64,000 bases of DNA from Thiomicrorhabdus sp. zzn3 (GTDB taxonomy: Bacteria > Pseudomonadota > Gammaproteobacteria > Thiomicrospirales > Thiomicrospiraceae), in contig NZ_JARUQS010000001.1 of the NCBI RefSeq assembly GCF_029767755.1, forward strand, positions 1,054,001 through 1,118,000, given 5' to 3'. The notes under the pieces are model-generated. The model saw only the letters and a list, made by a program, of their open reading frames with translations, had not been told where the DNA came from and searched no databases. Shown in pieces: positions 34,758 to 44,025 of this stretch. The position numbers and the translations under genes are program-made. How positions within the stretch are numbered: position 1 is the first letter of the stretch; the number at the start of each line of letters is the position of its first letter.

Positions 34758-35870
34758 TCAAGCATCAAATGGGGAAACAGGGAACGAACCTAACAACTTA
34801 AAGAAAGCCGCTTTTTCTTCCACCTCTTGCAAGGCTTCACGCACATTCTCATCCTCCCGGTGCCCTAAAACGTCAATAAAAAAGAGGTAATCCCATTTTT
34901 TATCCGTAGCCGGCCGAGAAACAATGCGCGTCATACTGATATCTCGCTTGGAGAAACAAGATAGCAACTCCAATAAAGCACCCGCTTTATTGGCAATCGA
35001 TACAATCATCGCCGTCTTATCTTGCCCGCTCGGTTGAGTCATCTCACGGCCAATCACCCAGAACTTGGTGGTATTATCACGACGATCTTCGATATTCGAT
35101 TCCAAAATATTCAAACTATAAAGTTGCGCCGCCTGTTCGGAAGCAATTGCCGCTAAACCGGATTCCTCTTGCGCCATCTTAGCAGCCAGCGCATTGGAAT
35201 CCACCGCCTCTAATTCTGCCCACGGCATATTGTTTTTCAACCACTGCTGACACTGCCCCAACGCCTGACTATGCGCCACCACCTTGCGCACTGACTCAAC
35301 TTCCGAACTTTTCGAAAGCAAGCAATGATGAATCGCCAGATCCACTTCACCAGAAACCGTCAGTTTAGTATGAATTAACTCATTTTCAGTGGCTTTCACC
35401 ACACCTTCGGAAGAGTTTTCAACCGGAACGATGCCGTAATTAGCATCCCCCTTCTCAACTGTCGCAAACACTTCTTCAATCGACGAAACCGCTAATGGAT
35501 GAGCAGAAGAACCAAATTGTTTAATGACACTGGCATGCGAATAACTGCCCTCGGGACCTAAATAAGCGACAGAAATCGGCTGCTCTAACGCCAGACAGGC
35601 GGACATAATTTCTCTAAACAAACGTGCCATTTCATTATCCGGAAGCAAACTGTGATTACGTTCCTTTACCGCACGGAGCACCTGTGCTTCGCGTTCTGGA
35701 CGATAAAAAACCGCTTCCACTTTTCCGCCTTTAGTTTTAATATCGGCCACTTTCTGTGCGCACGCCGCCCGTTGACCGATCAACTCCTGAATTTGCGCAT
35801 CAATGGCATCAATCTGGTTACGAATTTCGGTCAACTGCTGCTGTTCGTCTGTCTGTTTCGTGTCTGTCAT
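34758..35870 (-). CDS. pheA: Bifunctional chorismate mutase / prephenate dehydratase (P-protein)
   Basis: Two steps of phenylalanine synthesis in one 370-residue protein. Residues 10-95 form the AroQ mutase (LTEIRNQIDAIDAQIQELI), about 105-285 the dehydratase (VAYLGPEGSYSHASV, GIVPVENSSEGVV), and the C-terminal ACT domain carries the feedback site (SRPATDKKWDYLFFIDV). The ATG at 35870 gives the family N-terminus; the frame remains open to 35960 but the extra residues are unlike the family. It lies between serC and hisC. Confidence 0.95.
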   Translation of the reverse strand: MTDTKQTDEQQQLTEIRNQIDAIDAQIQELIGQRAACAQKVADIKTKGGKVEAVFYRPEREAQVLRAVKERNHSLLPDNEMARLFREIMSACLALEQPISVAYLGPEGSYSHASVIKQFGSSAHPLAVSSIEEVFATVEKGDANYGIVPVENSSEGVVKATENELIHTKLTVSGEVDLAIHHCLLSKSSEVESVRKVVAHSQALGQCQQWLKNNMPWAELEAVDSNALAAKMAQEESGLAAIASEQAAQLYSLNILESNIEDRRDNTTKFWVIGREMTQPSGQDKTAMIVSIANKAGALLELLSCFSKRDISMTRIVSRPATDKKWDYLFFIDVLGHREDENVREALQEVEEKAAFFKLLGSFPVSPFDA

Positions 35871-35922
35871 CAGTTCAATAGTTCTTTTATCGATTAGGTG
35901 GCAAAGGAAAGTCGCTTTTAAA

Positions 35923-37017
35923 TTAAGCGTGTTGTGCCTCAAACTTGCGCATAAACTCAATTAACGCATCCACACCGGCTTCTGGCATGGCGTTGTAGAT
36001 GCTGGCACGCATACCGCCAAAAGCCTTATGCCCTTTCAAACTGAGCAGGCCTGCCGACTTCGTCTCTTCCAAAAATACGCTATCCAATTCGCTTTTTGCC
36101 AAACGAAATGTCACATTCATCCAGGAACGGTTTTTTGGCTCAATACGGTTGGAATAAAAATCGGAGGCATCGATAAAATCGTACAGTTTTTGTGCTTTAG
36201 ACTGGTTGATCTTGGCAATTTCGGACACGCCGCCGATCTCCTTCAACCACTCAAATACCAACCCGGCCAAATACCAGGCAAACGTCGCCGGAGTGTTAAA
36301 CATCGACTCATTATTAGCGTAAGTTTCCCAATTCAACAGGGTTGGAGTGATCTCGCGCGCTTGACCGATCAAATCTTCTCTAACAATGACGATGGCCAGC
36401 CCAGCCGGCCCGATATTTTTCTGTGCACCGGCATAGATCATACCGTATTTACTGACATCAACCGGACGACACATAATATTGGACGACATATCCGCAATGA
36501 CCGGTTTGCCTTGGGCAAAAATGGGCTCCAGATCTTCTTCTTTAAATTCAAGGCCAGTGATCGTTTCGTTGGAACAGATATGAATGTATTTAGCGTCTTC
36601 ACTGAAACGCCATTCAGATTGTGGCGGTAATGCGGTTGGATTTGTTTCATCGCCTCCGGCGACTGTATTCACATTCACATATCGACTGGCTTCTTTAATC
36701 GCCTTGGTTGACCAGACGCCGGTATTGAAATAATCCACGGTATCTCCGGCCTGAGTCAGGTTAAGCGGAATCGCCGCAAACTGCAAAGAAGCGCCACCGT
36801 GAATAAACAGCACTTTATAATTATCCGGAATTTCCATGACATCGCGCAAATCTGCTTCCATTTTTTGGGCAACCTCCATGTACTCTTTACTGCGATGACT
36901 CATCTCCATCACCGACATCCCGGTCTGATTCCAATTTAAAAACTCAGCAGACGCTTTACGCATGACGGCCTCAGGCAACATGGCTGGCCCAGCACTGAAA
37001 TTAAAAGCACGTGTCAT
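35923..37017 (-). CDS. serC: Phosphoserine aminotransferase
   Basis: Makes 3-phosphoserine (and 4-phosphohydroxythreonine for PLP). The 364-residue product opens with FNFSAGPAMLPEAVM, has HGGASLQFAAIPLNL and the PLP lysine in YAGAQKNIGPAGL. Length matches E. coli SerC (362). It follows gyrA after a terminator and precedes pheA by 52 bases. Confidence 0.96.
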   Translation of the reverse strand: MTRAFNFSAGPAMLPEAVMRKASAEFLNWNQTGMSVMEMSHRSKEYMEVAQKMEADLRDVMEIPDNYKVLFIHGGASLQFAAIPLNLTQAGDTVDYFNTGVWSTKAIKEASRYVNVNTVAGGDETNPTALPPQSEWRFSEDAKYIHICSNETITGLEFKEEDLEPIFAQGKPVIADMSSNIMCRPVDVSKYGMIYAGAQKNIGPAGLAIVIVREDLIGQAREITPTLLNWETYANNESMFNTPATFAWYLAGLVFEWLKEIGGVSEIAKINQSKAQKLYDFIDASDFYSNRIEPKNRSWMNVTFRLAKSELDSVFLEETKSAGLLSLKGHKAFGGMRASIYNAMPEAGVDALIEFMRKFEAQHA

Positions 37018-37054
37018 TCTTTTCTGGCTTCCTTAAGCTTGTTAATACTTTGCA

Positions 37055-37095
37055 TAAAAAACAGGGCGACCCGATCCATTGACCGCGATCACCCT
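37055..37095 (-). terminator. Terminator between gyrA and serC
   Basis: On the minus strand AGGGTGATC pairs with GGTCGCCCT (two G-U pairs) and is followed by GTTTTTTAT. It separates the gyrA transcript from the amino-acid operon. Confidence 0.65.
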
Positions 37096-37127
37096 TGATC
37101 ATTTCAGGATGTTAAAAACAACTGAAC

Positions 37128-39758
37128 TTATTCAGACTCATCTGCACTCGTTGAGTCAGCAGCCTGTTCAGAATCTTGAACAGTCTCCGGATTAGATGAT
37201 TCTTCCGACATCTCTGCCGGCTCATCATCTTCCTCTTCGATATCGACCACGGCCAAGCCTACAACCTGCTCGCCTTTGCCGACATTGATCAGTTTTACCC
37301 CTTGGGTATTTCGACCGACCACTGAGACTTCTGCGACACGGGTGCGCACCAAAGTCCCCTTATTGGTAATCAACACAATTTCTTGCTCTGGCGTCACCGA
37401 AACCGACGAGACCACATCGCCATTTCGTTCAGTGGTTTTAATCGAAATCACACCTTGACCACCACGATTGATCGTTGAATAATCTTCAACCGGCGTACAC
37501 TTACCGAAACCGTTAGCGGTCGCAGTCAAAATCAACGAGTCAGGCTGAGCGATCTGCATACTGATCACATGCGCGCCTTCCGGTAACTTCATACCACGAA
37601 CACCACGCGCCGTTCGCCCCATGACTCGGACATCACTTTCTTTGAAACGGATCGCTTTTCCGACATTGCTAAACAGCATCACATCTTGATTACCGTCGGT
37701 TAAGGCGGTCCCGACCAGTTCATCATCGTCCAACAGATCCACCGCAATAATCCCATTGGCACGTGGGCGAGAGAAGTCTTTCAGTGCAACACGTTTAACC
37801 ACTGAATTACGTGTTGCCATAAAGACCACACGCTGTTCATCAAACTCATCGACAGGCAATACCGAAGTAATGTATTCGCCCTCTTCCAAAGGCAGCACAT
37901 TCACGATCGGTTTACCCCGGCTGCCACGGCTCGCCAGTGGTAACTGCCAGGTTTTTTGCCAATAGAGCTTACCGCGGTTAGAAAAACACAGCAGCATATC
38001 GTGCGTACTGGCAACAAAAATTTGCCCGACTTCGTCTTCTTCTTTCATTGCCGTGGCCGACTTACCGCGCCCGCCGCGTTTCTGAGCACGATAATCGCTC
38101 AATGGCTGCGTTTTGATGTAACCGTCTTGCGACAGAGTCACAATACGGTCTTCAACTGCAATCAAATCTTCGGCATCCAGGTCCTGGTAACTGTAATCGA
38201 TCTCAGTGCGACGTCCGTCACCGAACGATTCGATCACTTCCTGTAACTCTTCTTTAACCACTTCAGTCAAACGATCCGGGTTGCGCAGAATTTCCAGGAA
38301 TTCCGTAATCTTCTCGATCAGACCTTTGTATTCTTCAACAATTTTGTCCTGCTCCAGACCGGTCAAACGGTGTAGACGCATCTCCAGAATCGCTTGCGCC
38401 TGTGCCGGCGACAACTTGTAAACATCGCCTTCCGATCCAAAACCTTCCGGCAAATCTTCCGGGCGAATGTCACTCATGTCGACACGTTCCAGATAATCCA
38501 GAACGGAACCGATGGTCCAGGATTTCTCCAGCATGCGCTCTTTCGCCACAGCTGGACTTGGAGAAGCTTTAATCAGCTCGATCATTTCGTCGATGTTGTT
38601 CAACGCGATGGTCAAACCTTCTAAGATATGTGCTTTCTCGCGAGCCTTACGCAGATCGAAAATCGTGCGCCGCGTCACCACTTCACGACGATGCTTCACA
38701 AAAGCTTCAATCACTTCTTTTAAGTTCAGAAGCTTAGGCTGACCATCAATCAACGCCACCATGTTAATACCGAAAACGGTTTGCATCGCAGTCTGCTTGT
38801 AAAGGTTATTGATAATGACCTCCGGTACCTCACCTCTGCGCAGTTCAATGACGATGCGCATACCGTCTTTATCCGACTCGTCACGCAGACCGGTAATGCC
38901 TTCGATTTTCTTCTCCTTAACCAGTTCGGCAATACGCTCAATCAAGCGGGCCTTATTCACCTGATAAGGAATTTCATTGACGACAATCTGGCTCTTGCCA
39001 CTTTTATCGGTCTCAACACTGGTTTTAGCGCGAATTTGCACGCGACCGCGCCCGGTTTCGTAGGCTTCGCGAATCCCCTTGGTGCCGTTAATAATACCGT
39101 GCGTCGGAAAATCCGGACCAGGAAGATGTTCCATCAACCCAGCAATATCAATTTGAGGATTATCGATATAAGCGAGACAGGCATTAACCGTTTCAGTGAG
39201 GTTATGTGGCGGAATATTTGTTGCCATCCCCACCGCAATCCCGGAAGAACCGTTTACCAGAAGATTAGGAATGCGAGTTGGCAGAACAACCGGTTCGCTT
39301 TCAGAACCGTCATAGTTCTCAGCAAAGTTAACCGTTTCTTTATCCAAGTCGGCCAATAGATGGTGAGCGATTTTCGCCATACGGATTTCGGTATAACGCA
39401 TCGCGGCCGGCGAATCTCCGTCCACCGAACCGAAGTTACCCTGTCCATCAACCAACATATAACGCAGCGAGAAAGGCTGTGCCATACGGACGATTGTGTC
39501 ATAAACGGCCGTGTCACCGTGCGGGTGGTATTTACCGATGACATCCCCGACGATACGCGCCGATTTTTTATACGGTTTATTGTAATCGTTGCTCAATTCG
39601 TTCATCGCGTATAAAACACGACGGTGTACCGGCTTTAAACCGTCTCTTACATCGGGAAGTGCCCGCCCCACAATTACGCTCATGGCATAACTGAGATAGG
39701 ATTGCTCCATTTCCTCTTCTAACGAAATGGGAATAATTTCACGTGCGAACTCAGACAT
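37128..39758 (-). CDS. gyrA: DNA gyrase subunit A
   Basis: Breakage-rejoining subunit of gyrase, which adds negative supercoils. The 876-residue protein has the catalytic tyrosine in [10 protein letters not shown] (near residue 123), the GyrA box [10 protein letters not shown] and an acidic Glu/Asp/Ser tail. In the quinolone-determining region the sequence is [11 protein letters not shown], with Thr where E. coli has Ser83 and Asp retained at position 87; Thr is a natural state in several genera. The ATG at 39758 is preferred over a TTG at 39761. Confidence 0.97.
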   Translation of the reverse strand: MSEFAREIIPISLEEEMEQSYLSYAMSVIVGRALPDVRDGLKPVHRRVLYAMNELSNDYNKPYKKSARIVGDVIGKYHPHGDTAVYDTIVRMAQPFSLRYMLVDGQGNFGSVDGDSPAAMRYTEIRMAKIAHHLLADLDKETVNFAENYDGSESEPVVLPTRIPNLLVNGSSGIAVGMATNIPPHNLTETVNACLAYIDNPQIDIAGLMEHLPGPDFPTHGIINGTKGIREAYETGRGRVQIRAKTSVETDKSGKSQIVVNEIPYQVNKARLIERIAELVKEKKIEGITGLRDESDKDGMRIVIELRRGEVPEVIINNLYKQTAMQTVFGINMVALIDGQPKLLNLKEVIEAFVKHRREVVTRRTIFDLRKAREKAHILEGLTIALNNIDEMIELIKASPSPAVAKERMLEKSWTIGSVLDYLERVDMSDIRPEDLPEGFGSEGDVYKLSPAQAQAILEMRLHRLTGLEQDKIVEEYKGLIEKITEFLEILRNPDRLTEVVKEELQEVIESFGDGRRTEIDYSYQDLDAEDLIAVEDRIVTLSQDGYIKTQPLSDYRAQKRGGRGKSATAMKEEDEVGQIFVASTHDMLLCFSNRGKLYWQKTWQLPLASRGSRGKPIVNVLPLEEGEYITSVLPVDEFDEQRVVFMATRNSVVKRVALKDFSRPRANGIIAVDLLDDDELVGTALTDGNQDVMLFSNVGKAIRFKESDVRVMGRTARGVRGMKLPEGAHVISMQIAQPDSLILTATANGFGKCTPVEDYSTINRGGQGVISIKTTERNGDVVSSVSVTPEQEIVLITNKGTLVRTRVAEVSVVGRNTQGVKLINVGKGEQVVGLAVVDIEEEDDEPAEMSEESSNPETVQDSEQAADSTSADESE

Positions 39759-40203
39759 CAATCATCCAATCTATTTTTAACTCATAATAAAGCCAACATT
39801 ATAACCAAACTCTTCGTTTAAAGCGACATTATTCATCATCCCGCTTAAGGCGCCACAAGCGGTTTACAAGGCTTATTTCCCTCATTCCACCAGTGGATTA
39901 ATCTGTCTTATAACCACTTAAAAAATATTCGTAAAAAAGCGAAGCCGGAATCTTTTAAAAAACCTGCCCGGCTACATAGAAATTAAGACCACAGAAAACA
40001 CCTTAAAAAGGTATAATTTCCGACCATATTTGATTGTGCCTTCCCTTTTATATAAGGGACTTAGCCTGCGGGATTCCAGTCCTTTGCATTGTGAAACTCG
40101 CAACAAACTTAACAGGCCTGCTACGTACTGAAATGCGGATCATCGGGTCTAGGGTTTAGGGCCTAGCTGCACAATACATCCAAACACCTTAAAGAGTTTT
40201 CCT
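39759..40203. other. Intergenic region between divergent gyrA and ubiG, with RNA-like structure
   Basis: No gene is seen in 445 bases. TATAAT-like boxes face gyrA (39798-39803, minus) and ubiG (40012-40017, plus). A hairpin CCCTT-TTATAT-AAGGG (about 40043-40058) is followed by ACTT and AGCCTGCGG, which strongly recalls the 3' side of gammaproteobacterial 6S RNA. GGAATC (39948) and GATTCC (40072), and GGCT and AGCC, could close such a rod. ATTGTGC (40033) also pairs with GCACAAT (40169). An AACAGGCCTG copy lies at 40111. It is either a structured ubiG leader or a small RNA. Confidence 0.45.
40111..40120 (+). repeat. AACAGGCCTG motif copy upstream of ubiG
   Basis: Exact 10-mer continued as CTACGTA. 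It is the only intergenic copy in a divergent rather than convergent gap. Confidence 0.8.
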
Positions 40204-40923
40204 ATGAGTGAATCCACGTTTAAAGCCGGCAATGCCGATCAGGCTGAATTAGACAACTTCAACCGCCTGTCTAACACCTGGTGGGATATGGAAGGCGATT
40301 TTGCCGCCCTGCATAAGATCAATCCATTTCGCTTGGAATTTATTGAGCGCTTTACCGCCATCAAAAACAACAGTTGTTTGGACATCGGTTGTGGCGGTGG
40401 CATTCTCTCGGAAGCACTGGCACAAAGTGGTGCAACCGTCACCGGGATCGATCTGGCCGAAGAGGTATTGACGGTGGCCAAATTGCACGGTTTGGATTCC
40501 GGTATTAAGGTCGATTACCAGCTGATCTCGGCGGAAGCCTATGCGCATGACCATGCGGAAAAACACGATATTGTGACCTGCATGGAGATGCTTGAACACG
40601 TTCCTGACCCCGCCTCGATCGTTCAAGCGGCGGCAGACAGTGTCAAACCCGGTGGCTGGGTCTTTTTCTCGACCTTGAATCGTAATTATAAAGCCTATCT
40701 GCTCGCTATCCTCGCTGCAGAAAAGGTGCTAAAAGTGGTACCGGAAGGCACTCATACTTACGACAAATTCATCACTCCGGCCGAACTGGACGCCATGGCG
40801 CGCCACGCCAACCTCTATCTTCGTGGCAGTGCGGGAATTGAATTCAACCCTCTGTTAAACCGATATGGTTTATCCGAAGACGTAGAGATTAACTACCTGC
40901 TAGCCTACCAAAAGGGACTCTAA
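40204..40923 (+). CDS. ubiG: Ubiquinone biosynthesis O-methyltransferase
   Basis: SAM-dependent enzyme that performs both O-methylations of ubiquinone synthesis. The 239-residue product starts AGNADQAELDNFNRLSNTWW as in the family, has the SAM loop CLDIGCGGGILSEALA, and the conserved MEMLEHVPDP and FFSTLNRNYKAYL. It precedes a HAD phosphatase by 3 bases and yciK after that, the conserved ubiG-phosphatase-yciK order of Pseudomonas. Confidence 0.95.
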   Translation: MSESTFKAGNADQAELDNFNRLSNTWWDMEGDFAALHKINPFRLEFIERFTAIKNNSCLDIGCGGGILSEALAQSGATVTGIDLAEEVLTVAKLHGLDSGIKVDYQLISAEAYAHDHAEKHDIVTCMEMLEHVPDPASIVQAAADSVKPGGWVFFSTLNRNYKAYLLAILAAEKVLKVVPEGTHTYDKFITPAELDAMARHANLYLRGSAGIEFNPLLNRYGLSEDVEINYLLAYQKGL

Positions 40924-40926
40924 CGA

Positions 40927-41601
40927 ATGAGTGTACAATGCATTCTGTTTGATCTGGACGGCACTTTGCTGGACACCTCTTATGATTTTGCCTATGCGCT
41001 TAACCAAACATTGCAAGACTTCGCTCGGCCGCCGTTACGCTATCAGGATATCCGTAAAACGGTTTCCCAAGGCGGACTAGCCATGACGCAACTGGGCTTT
41101 CCGGATTTGAGCGGTGAAGCACTCGAGGAGAAGCGCCAGCATTTCCTTAAAATCTACTTTGAAAATATCGCCAACCACACGCAAATTTTTCCAGGCCTGC
41201 TCAATGGCTTGCAGATTTTGGCAGAGCGTCGGATTCCCTGGGGCATCGTCACCAACAAACCGGCCTGGCTAACGGAAAAACTGCTGGAACACATTGTGTT
41301 TCCATCCGCGCCATTAAGCGTTGTCAGCGGTGACACGCTAGCGGTTCGTAAACCCAACCCGGAACCGATGCACTTGGCTGCAGAACAGTGTGGCATGAAA
41401 CCGGAACACTGTCTTTACATCGGTGACCATCCGCGTGACATTGAAGCCGGCATTAATGCCGGCATGCAGACCGGCGCCGCCCTGTTTGGCTATCTTCCGG
41501 AACATGAAACGGATCAGGCCTGGCCGGCGGACCTGTTCTTTCATACTCCAGTCGAAATCAGCCGCTATATCAATCAGCTGGAAATACCTTCAGCCAATTA
41601 A
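40927..41601 (+). CDS. HAD phosphatase, phosphoglycolate (Gph) or MurNAc 6-phosphate (MupP) phosphatase
   Basis: A 224-residue class IA HAD enzyme. Motif I is FDLDGTLLDTSYD, motif II is VTNKPAW, and motifs III/IV are RKPNPEPMHLA and YIGDHPRDIEAG. Databases usually call this gene gph. In Pseudomonas the gene in the same place, between ubiG and yciK, is mupP, which dephosphorylates N-acetylmuramate 6-phosphate in cell-wall recycling. Sequence alone cannot separate the two here. If MupP, amgK and murU should exist elsewhere. Confidence 0.88.
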   Translation: MSVQCILFDLDGTLLDTSYDFAYALNQTLQDFARPPLRYQDIRKTVSQGGLAMTQLGFPDLSGEALEEKRQHFLKIYFENIANHTQIFPGLLNGLQILAERRIPWGIVTNKPAWLTEKLLEHIVFPSAPLSVVSGDTLAVRKPNPEPMHLAAEQCGMKPEHCLYIGDHPRDIEAGINAGMQTGAALFGYLPEHETDQAWPADLFFHTPVEISRYINQLEIPSAN

Positions 41602-41635
41602 CCCGATCCCCCCCATCATTCAAACGAGTAAAACC

Positions 41636-42322
41636 ATGAGCATCTATCTAATCACCGGAGCCGCCAAAGGACTTGGCAAAGCGTTAAGCACCCAGTTGGT
41701 TGCCGCAGGACATGAAGTGATCCTGCTAGACAAGGACCAAAAAGCCCTGAATGCACTCTATGATGAACTCAATTCCGAATTGGTGGCGCTCTACCCTATA
41801 GATCTGCTTGGTGCCAACATCGACCACTACAAAGAGATGCAGCGCATTTTGCATGACCAGTATGGTCACCTGGATGGTGTGTTTCTTAACGCCGCACTGC
41901 TACCGGCCTTCACCCCCATCGCGCATTTTGACTACCAGCAGTGGTACGAAGTCTTGCACACCAACCTCAACGCCAATTTCCACCTGATTCAAAACACTCT
42001 GCCATTACTGGCAGAATCAAAACAGGGGAAACTGGCTGCCATCAGCGATGTCAATTTTGATCAAAACCCGGCTTTCTACGGTGCTTATGGCGTGGCCAAG
42101 GCGGGACTGGAACAAATGATGAAAAGCTTGGCGGCGGAAAACCCGGCCGCCTCAACCGAATTTTATTTGGCTAAACTGCCGGCATTTGCCTCTGAAACCC
42201 GAGGGCGTCTTTTCCCTGGCGAAAACCCGATGGGTTTGCCACAGCCAGAAACCATAGCCGAACACATTCTGGAAATTGTCTTGCAAGGACTGAATTCCGA
42301 GAATGTATTCAAACTGCATTAA
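41636..42322 (+). CDS. yciK: Short-chain dehydrogenase, YciK type
   Basis: A 228-residue NAD(P)-binding oxidoreductase. The N-terminus has LITGAAKGLGKAL, the catalytic Tyr-Lys pair is YGVAKAG, and the Ser is in ISDVNF. The family member YciK has no proven substrate. The ATG at 41636 fits the Rossmann start; the frame stays open further upstream only because it runs through the preceding gene. It ends 50 bases before a convergent gene whose tail contains a terminator. Confidence 0.88.
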   Translation: MSIYLITGAAKGLGKALSTQLVAAGHEVILLDKDQKALNALYDELNSELVALYPIDLLGANIDHYKEMQRILHDQYGHLDGVFLNAALLPAFTPIAHFDYQQWYEVLHTNLNANFHLIQNTLPLLAESKQGKLAAISDVNFDQNPAFYGAYGVAKAGLEQMMKSLAAENPAASTEFYLAKLPAFASETRGRLFPGENPMGLPQPETIAEHILEIVLQGLNSENVFKLH

Positions 42323-42366
42323 CAACCGCACTCAGCGGTAAATCCGACCAAGGCTTCGCGAACGAA

Positions 42367-42393
42367 AACCGATTAAAAATCGGTTAATTTTTT
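42367..42393 (+). terminator. Terminator of the ubiG operon, overlapping the next gene's end
   Basis: AACCGAT-TAAAA-ATCGGTT followed by AATTTTTT on the plus strand. The element overlaps the last codons of the convergent minus-strand gene. Confidence 0.75.
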
Positions 42394-42900
42394 GGCGTCA
42401 TACTTGCGCTTTAAAACCCTTGCCAAGTTTTCAATATCCCGGTTTTGCTGATCCGAACTCCGGTTCTCCAGCTCATATCGCCATCCGGTAGTCGCCTGAA
42501 TGGAAACCGAAAACCCTTCGTATTCGTCCTTTCCAGTCACCGTAAACAGCGGCTTTCCTGAAAGCTGGCTGTAGGAAAACTCAAACTGTTTGAGTTCAGG
42601 AAACCGAAACACAACCCGTTCGCCTTTTTTATCGTAACGACTCTGCGGGATTTGCTGTAATACACGCTGCCGAATCTGCTCATAGTTAAACGCGTAATAG
42701 ATTCGATAAATGGTGAGTATCTTGTCTCCCAAACGCTCAGCCACCTGTTCCGCGGCCAATTGAGACTGTAACAACTTAACCTGCTCTTTAAGCTTGATAT
42801 TTGCTAAGCGCTGCTCTTTGATTTCATTCAACAAATGAACAATCTGTTTCTGCGGCTTTCTTAAAAAACATCCCAACAAATCGGTTAAATAATTAACCAC
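42373..42900 (-). CDS. Hypothetical coiled-coil protein
   Basis: A 175-residue protein not recognised. An N-terminal helical region (residues 1-50, NEIKEQRLANIKLKEQVKLL) looks like a coiled coil. A mixed domain follows with RFPELKQFEFSYS and GWRYELENRS. A GTG start at 42900 overlaps the end of the DUF502 gene by eight bases, with AAGGA seven bases upstream, so the two are coupled. Its two cysteine-free halves and lack of a signal peptide suggest a cytosolic partner of the DUF502 membrane protein; that is inference. Confidence 0.65.
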   Translation of the reverse strand: MVNYLTDLLGCFLRKPQKQIVHLLNEIKEQRLANIKLKEQVKLLQSQLAAEQVAERLGDKILTIYRIYYAFNYEQIRQRVLQQIPQSRYDKKGERVVFRFPELKQFEFSYSQLSGKPLFTVTGKDEYEGFSVSIQATTGWRYELENRSSDQQNRDIENLARVLKRKYDAKKLTDF

Positions 42901-43552
42901 CTACGCTTCCTTTGTTTTCTTTAAGTGATCGTTTACTCGGCCTTGCCTTCGAAGAATCAGAAGAGGTGACCCCGGCCGTGAGCGCAAAACGCATCGCTTC
43001 TTCCATACTCATATCCAACGGTGTTAATGCAGAACGCGGCACCAACACTGCGTACCCGCCAATCATATAACTTAACGGCAGGTAAACCAGTACACTATCG
43101 TCGTCGTTGAACCCTTCGGGCAATTTTTCCGGCAACGCCTGGGTCACAAACCCGATCGCTTTGATCCCAGCCTGACCTTCGGCGCCGAAATTGACCGCTA
43201 CGACCTGGGAGTACTCCTGCTCCTCATGCGGCTTAAAATAATCAAAAAAATCACGCATTGCACGATAAATGGGTTTCACAACCGGCAAACGCGCCAACAG
43301 GGCTTCCAGCTTATTGAACAGAACACGCACTACATAGGCATGCATCAACACCCCGATCAAAAACAGAACAATCAGGCCTGCTATTACTCCCATGCCCGGC
43401 CAGTAATGCGCCTCCGGAAAAAAGGCGCGCAGGCTCTCGCCCAACCAGGACTCTGCCGACACCGCCAGCCAATAAAACAGATAGACGGTCAACACTACCG
43501 GTAGCACGGTAATCAAGCCGGTCAAAATATTACGACTGATAAAACCAAACAT
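42893..43552 (-). CDS. DUF502 family membrane protein
   Basis: A 219-residue protein with two TM helices (NILTGLITVLPVVLTVYLFY and GMGVIAGLIVLFLIGVLMHA). The conserved family core includes LPVVKPIYRAMRDFFDYF and GYAVLVPRSALTPLDMSMEEA. Function is unknown. The C-terminus is Ser/Lys-rich. The ATG at 43552 has AAGGA at a normal distance; ATG 43561 and a TTG further up are alternatives. In other proteobacteria this gene often neighbours aspS, which is not present here. Confidence 0.85.
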   Translation of the reverse strand: MFGFISRNILTGLITVLPVVLTVYLFYWLAVSAESWLGESLRAFFPEAHYWPGMGVIAGLIVLFLIGVLMHAYVVRVLFNKLEALLARLPVVKPIYRAMRDFFDYFKPHEEQEYSQVVAVNFGAEGQAGIKAIGFVTQALPEKLPEGFNDDDSVLVYLPLSYMIGGYAVLVPRSALTPLDMSMEEAMRFALTAGVTSSDSSKARPSKRSLKENKGSVGG

Positions 43553-43615
43553 GCGTTTCATTTCCTTTCCCAAGCTGAGCAGACCTGTTCCGTTTCAACT
43601 TGAAATCTTTAAAGG

Positions 43616-43996
43616 TTAAAGCCCTTGATAGACCGCATAAGGCAGTAGCAGAACCGCCAACAAAACCAACGGCCAGACCCGCCCCTGGAACAGGTTGTAG
43701 TCATGCAACAGGGTTTGCCAACTGTGCTTGACTACCCAGTGACCGAATCCAAACTCAAACACTAGCGTCATCACCAACCACATCGCCCCGATTTGCCAGG
43801 CCTGACCAATCGATCCAATCGGCCAGGACTGGTGCAACCAGTGCGTATAAACATAAAACAGAAACACCCCCGTCAAGGATGAAATCTGATGGGCTCGTAA
43901 TGGTGCAAACCGTTTTTCCAGCACCGACTGGCGCAGTATGCCATTCGCAATCGCCATCAACACCATGGGAAACCAGGCAAAAAAATAGGTCCACAT
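43616..43996 (-). CDS. Small polytopic membrane protein
   Basis: A 126-residue hydrophobic protein with about four TM helices (for example YFFAWFPMVLMAIANGILRQ, IGAMWLVMTLVFEFGFGHWV and VWPLVLLAVLLLPYAV). Trp, His and Arg residues between helices are conserved-looking. It resembles uncharacterised inner-membrane proteins but no named family is assigned. GGAGGAGG lies directly before the ATG at 43996, which is therefore firm. It follows the yejF-like gene by 29 bases and may be in that operon. Confidence 0.65.
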   Translation of the reverse strand: MWTYFFAWFPMVLMAIANGILRQSVLEKRFAPLRAHQISSLTGVFLFYVYTHWLHQSWPIGSIGQAWQIGAMWLVMTLVFEFGFGHWVVKHSWQTLLHDYNLFQGRVWPLVLLAVLLLPYAVYQGL

Positions 43997-44025
43997 ATCC
44001 TCCTCCAGTGTACCGGCGACCTGTA

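Noticed and set aside
36028-36630. 200-codon open frame opposite serC
   Set aside because: Antisense to the PLP-lysine region of serC; no support.
37600-39758. gyrA Thr at the Ser83 position as a resistance mutation
   Set aside because: Thr is the natural residue in several genera, and Asp87 is retained, so it is not evidence of selected resistance.
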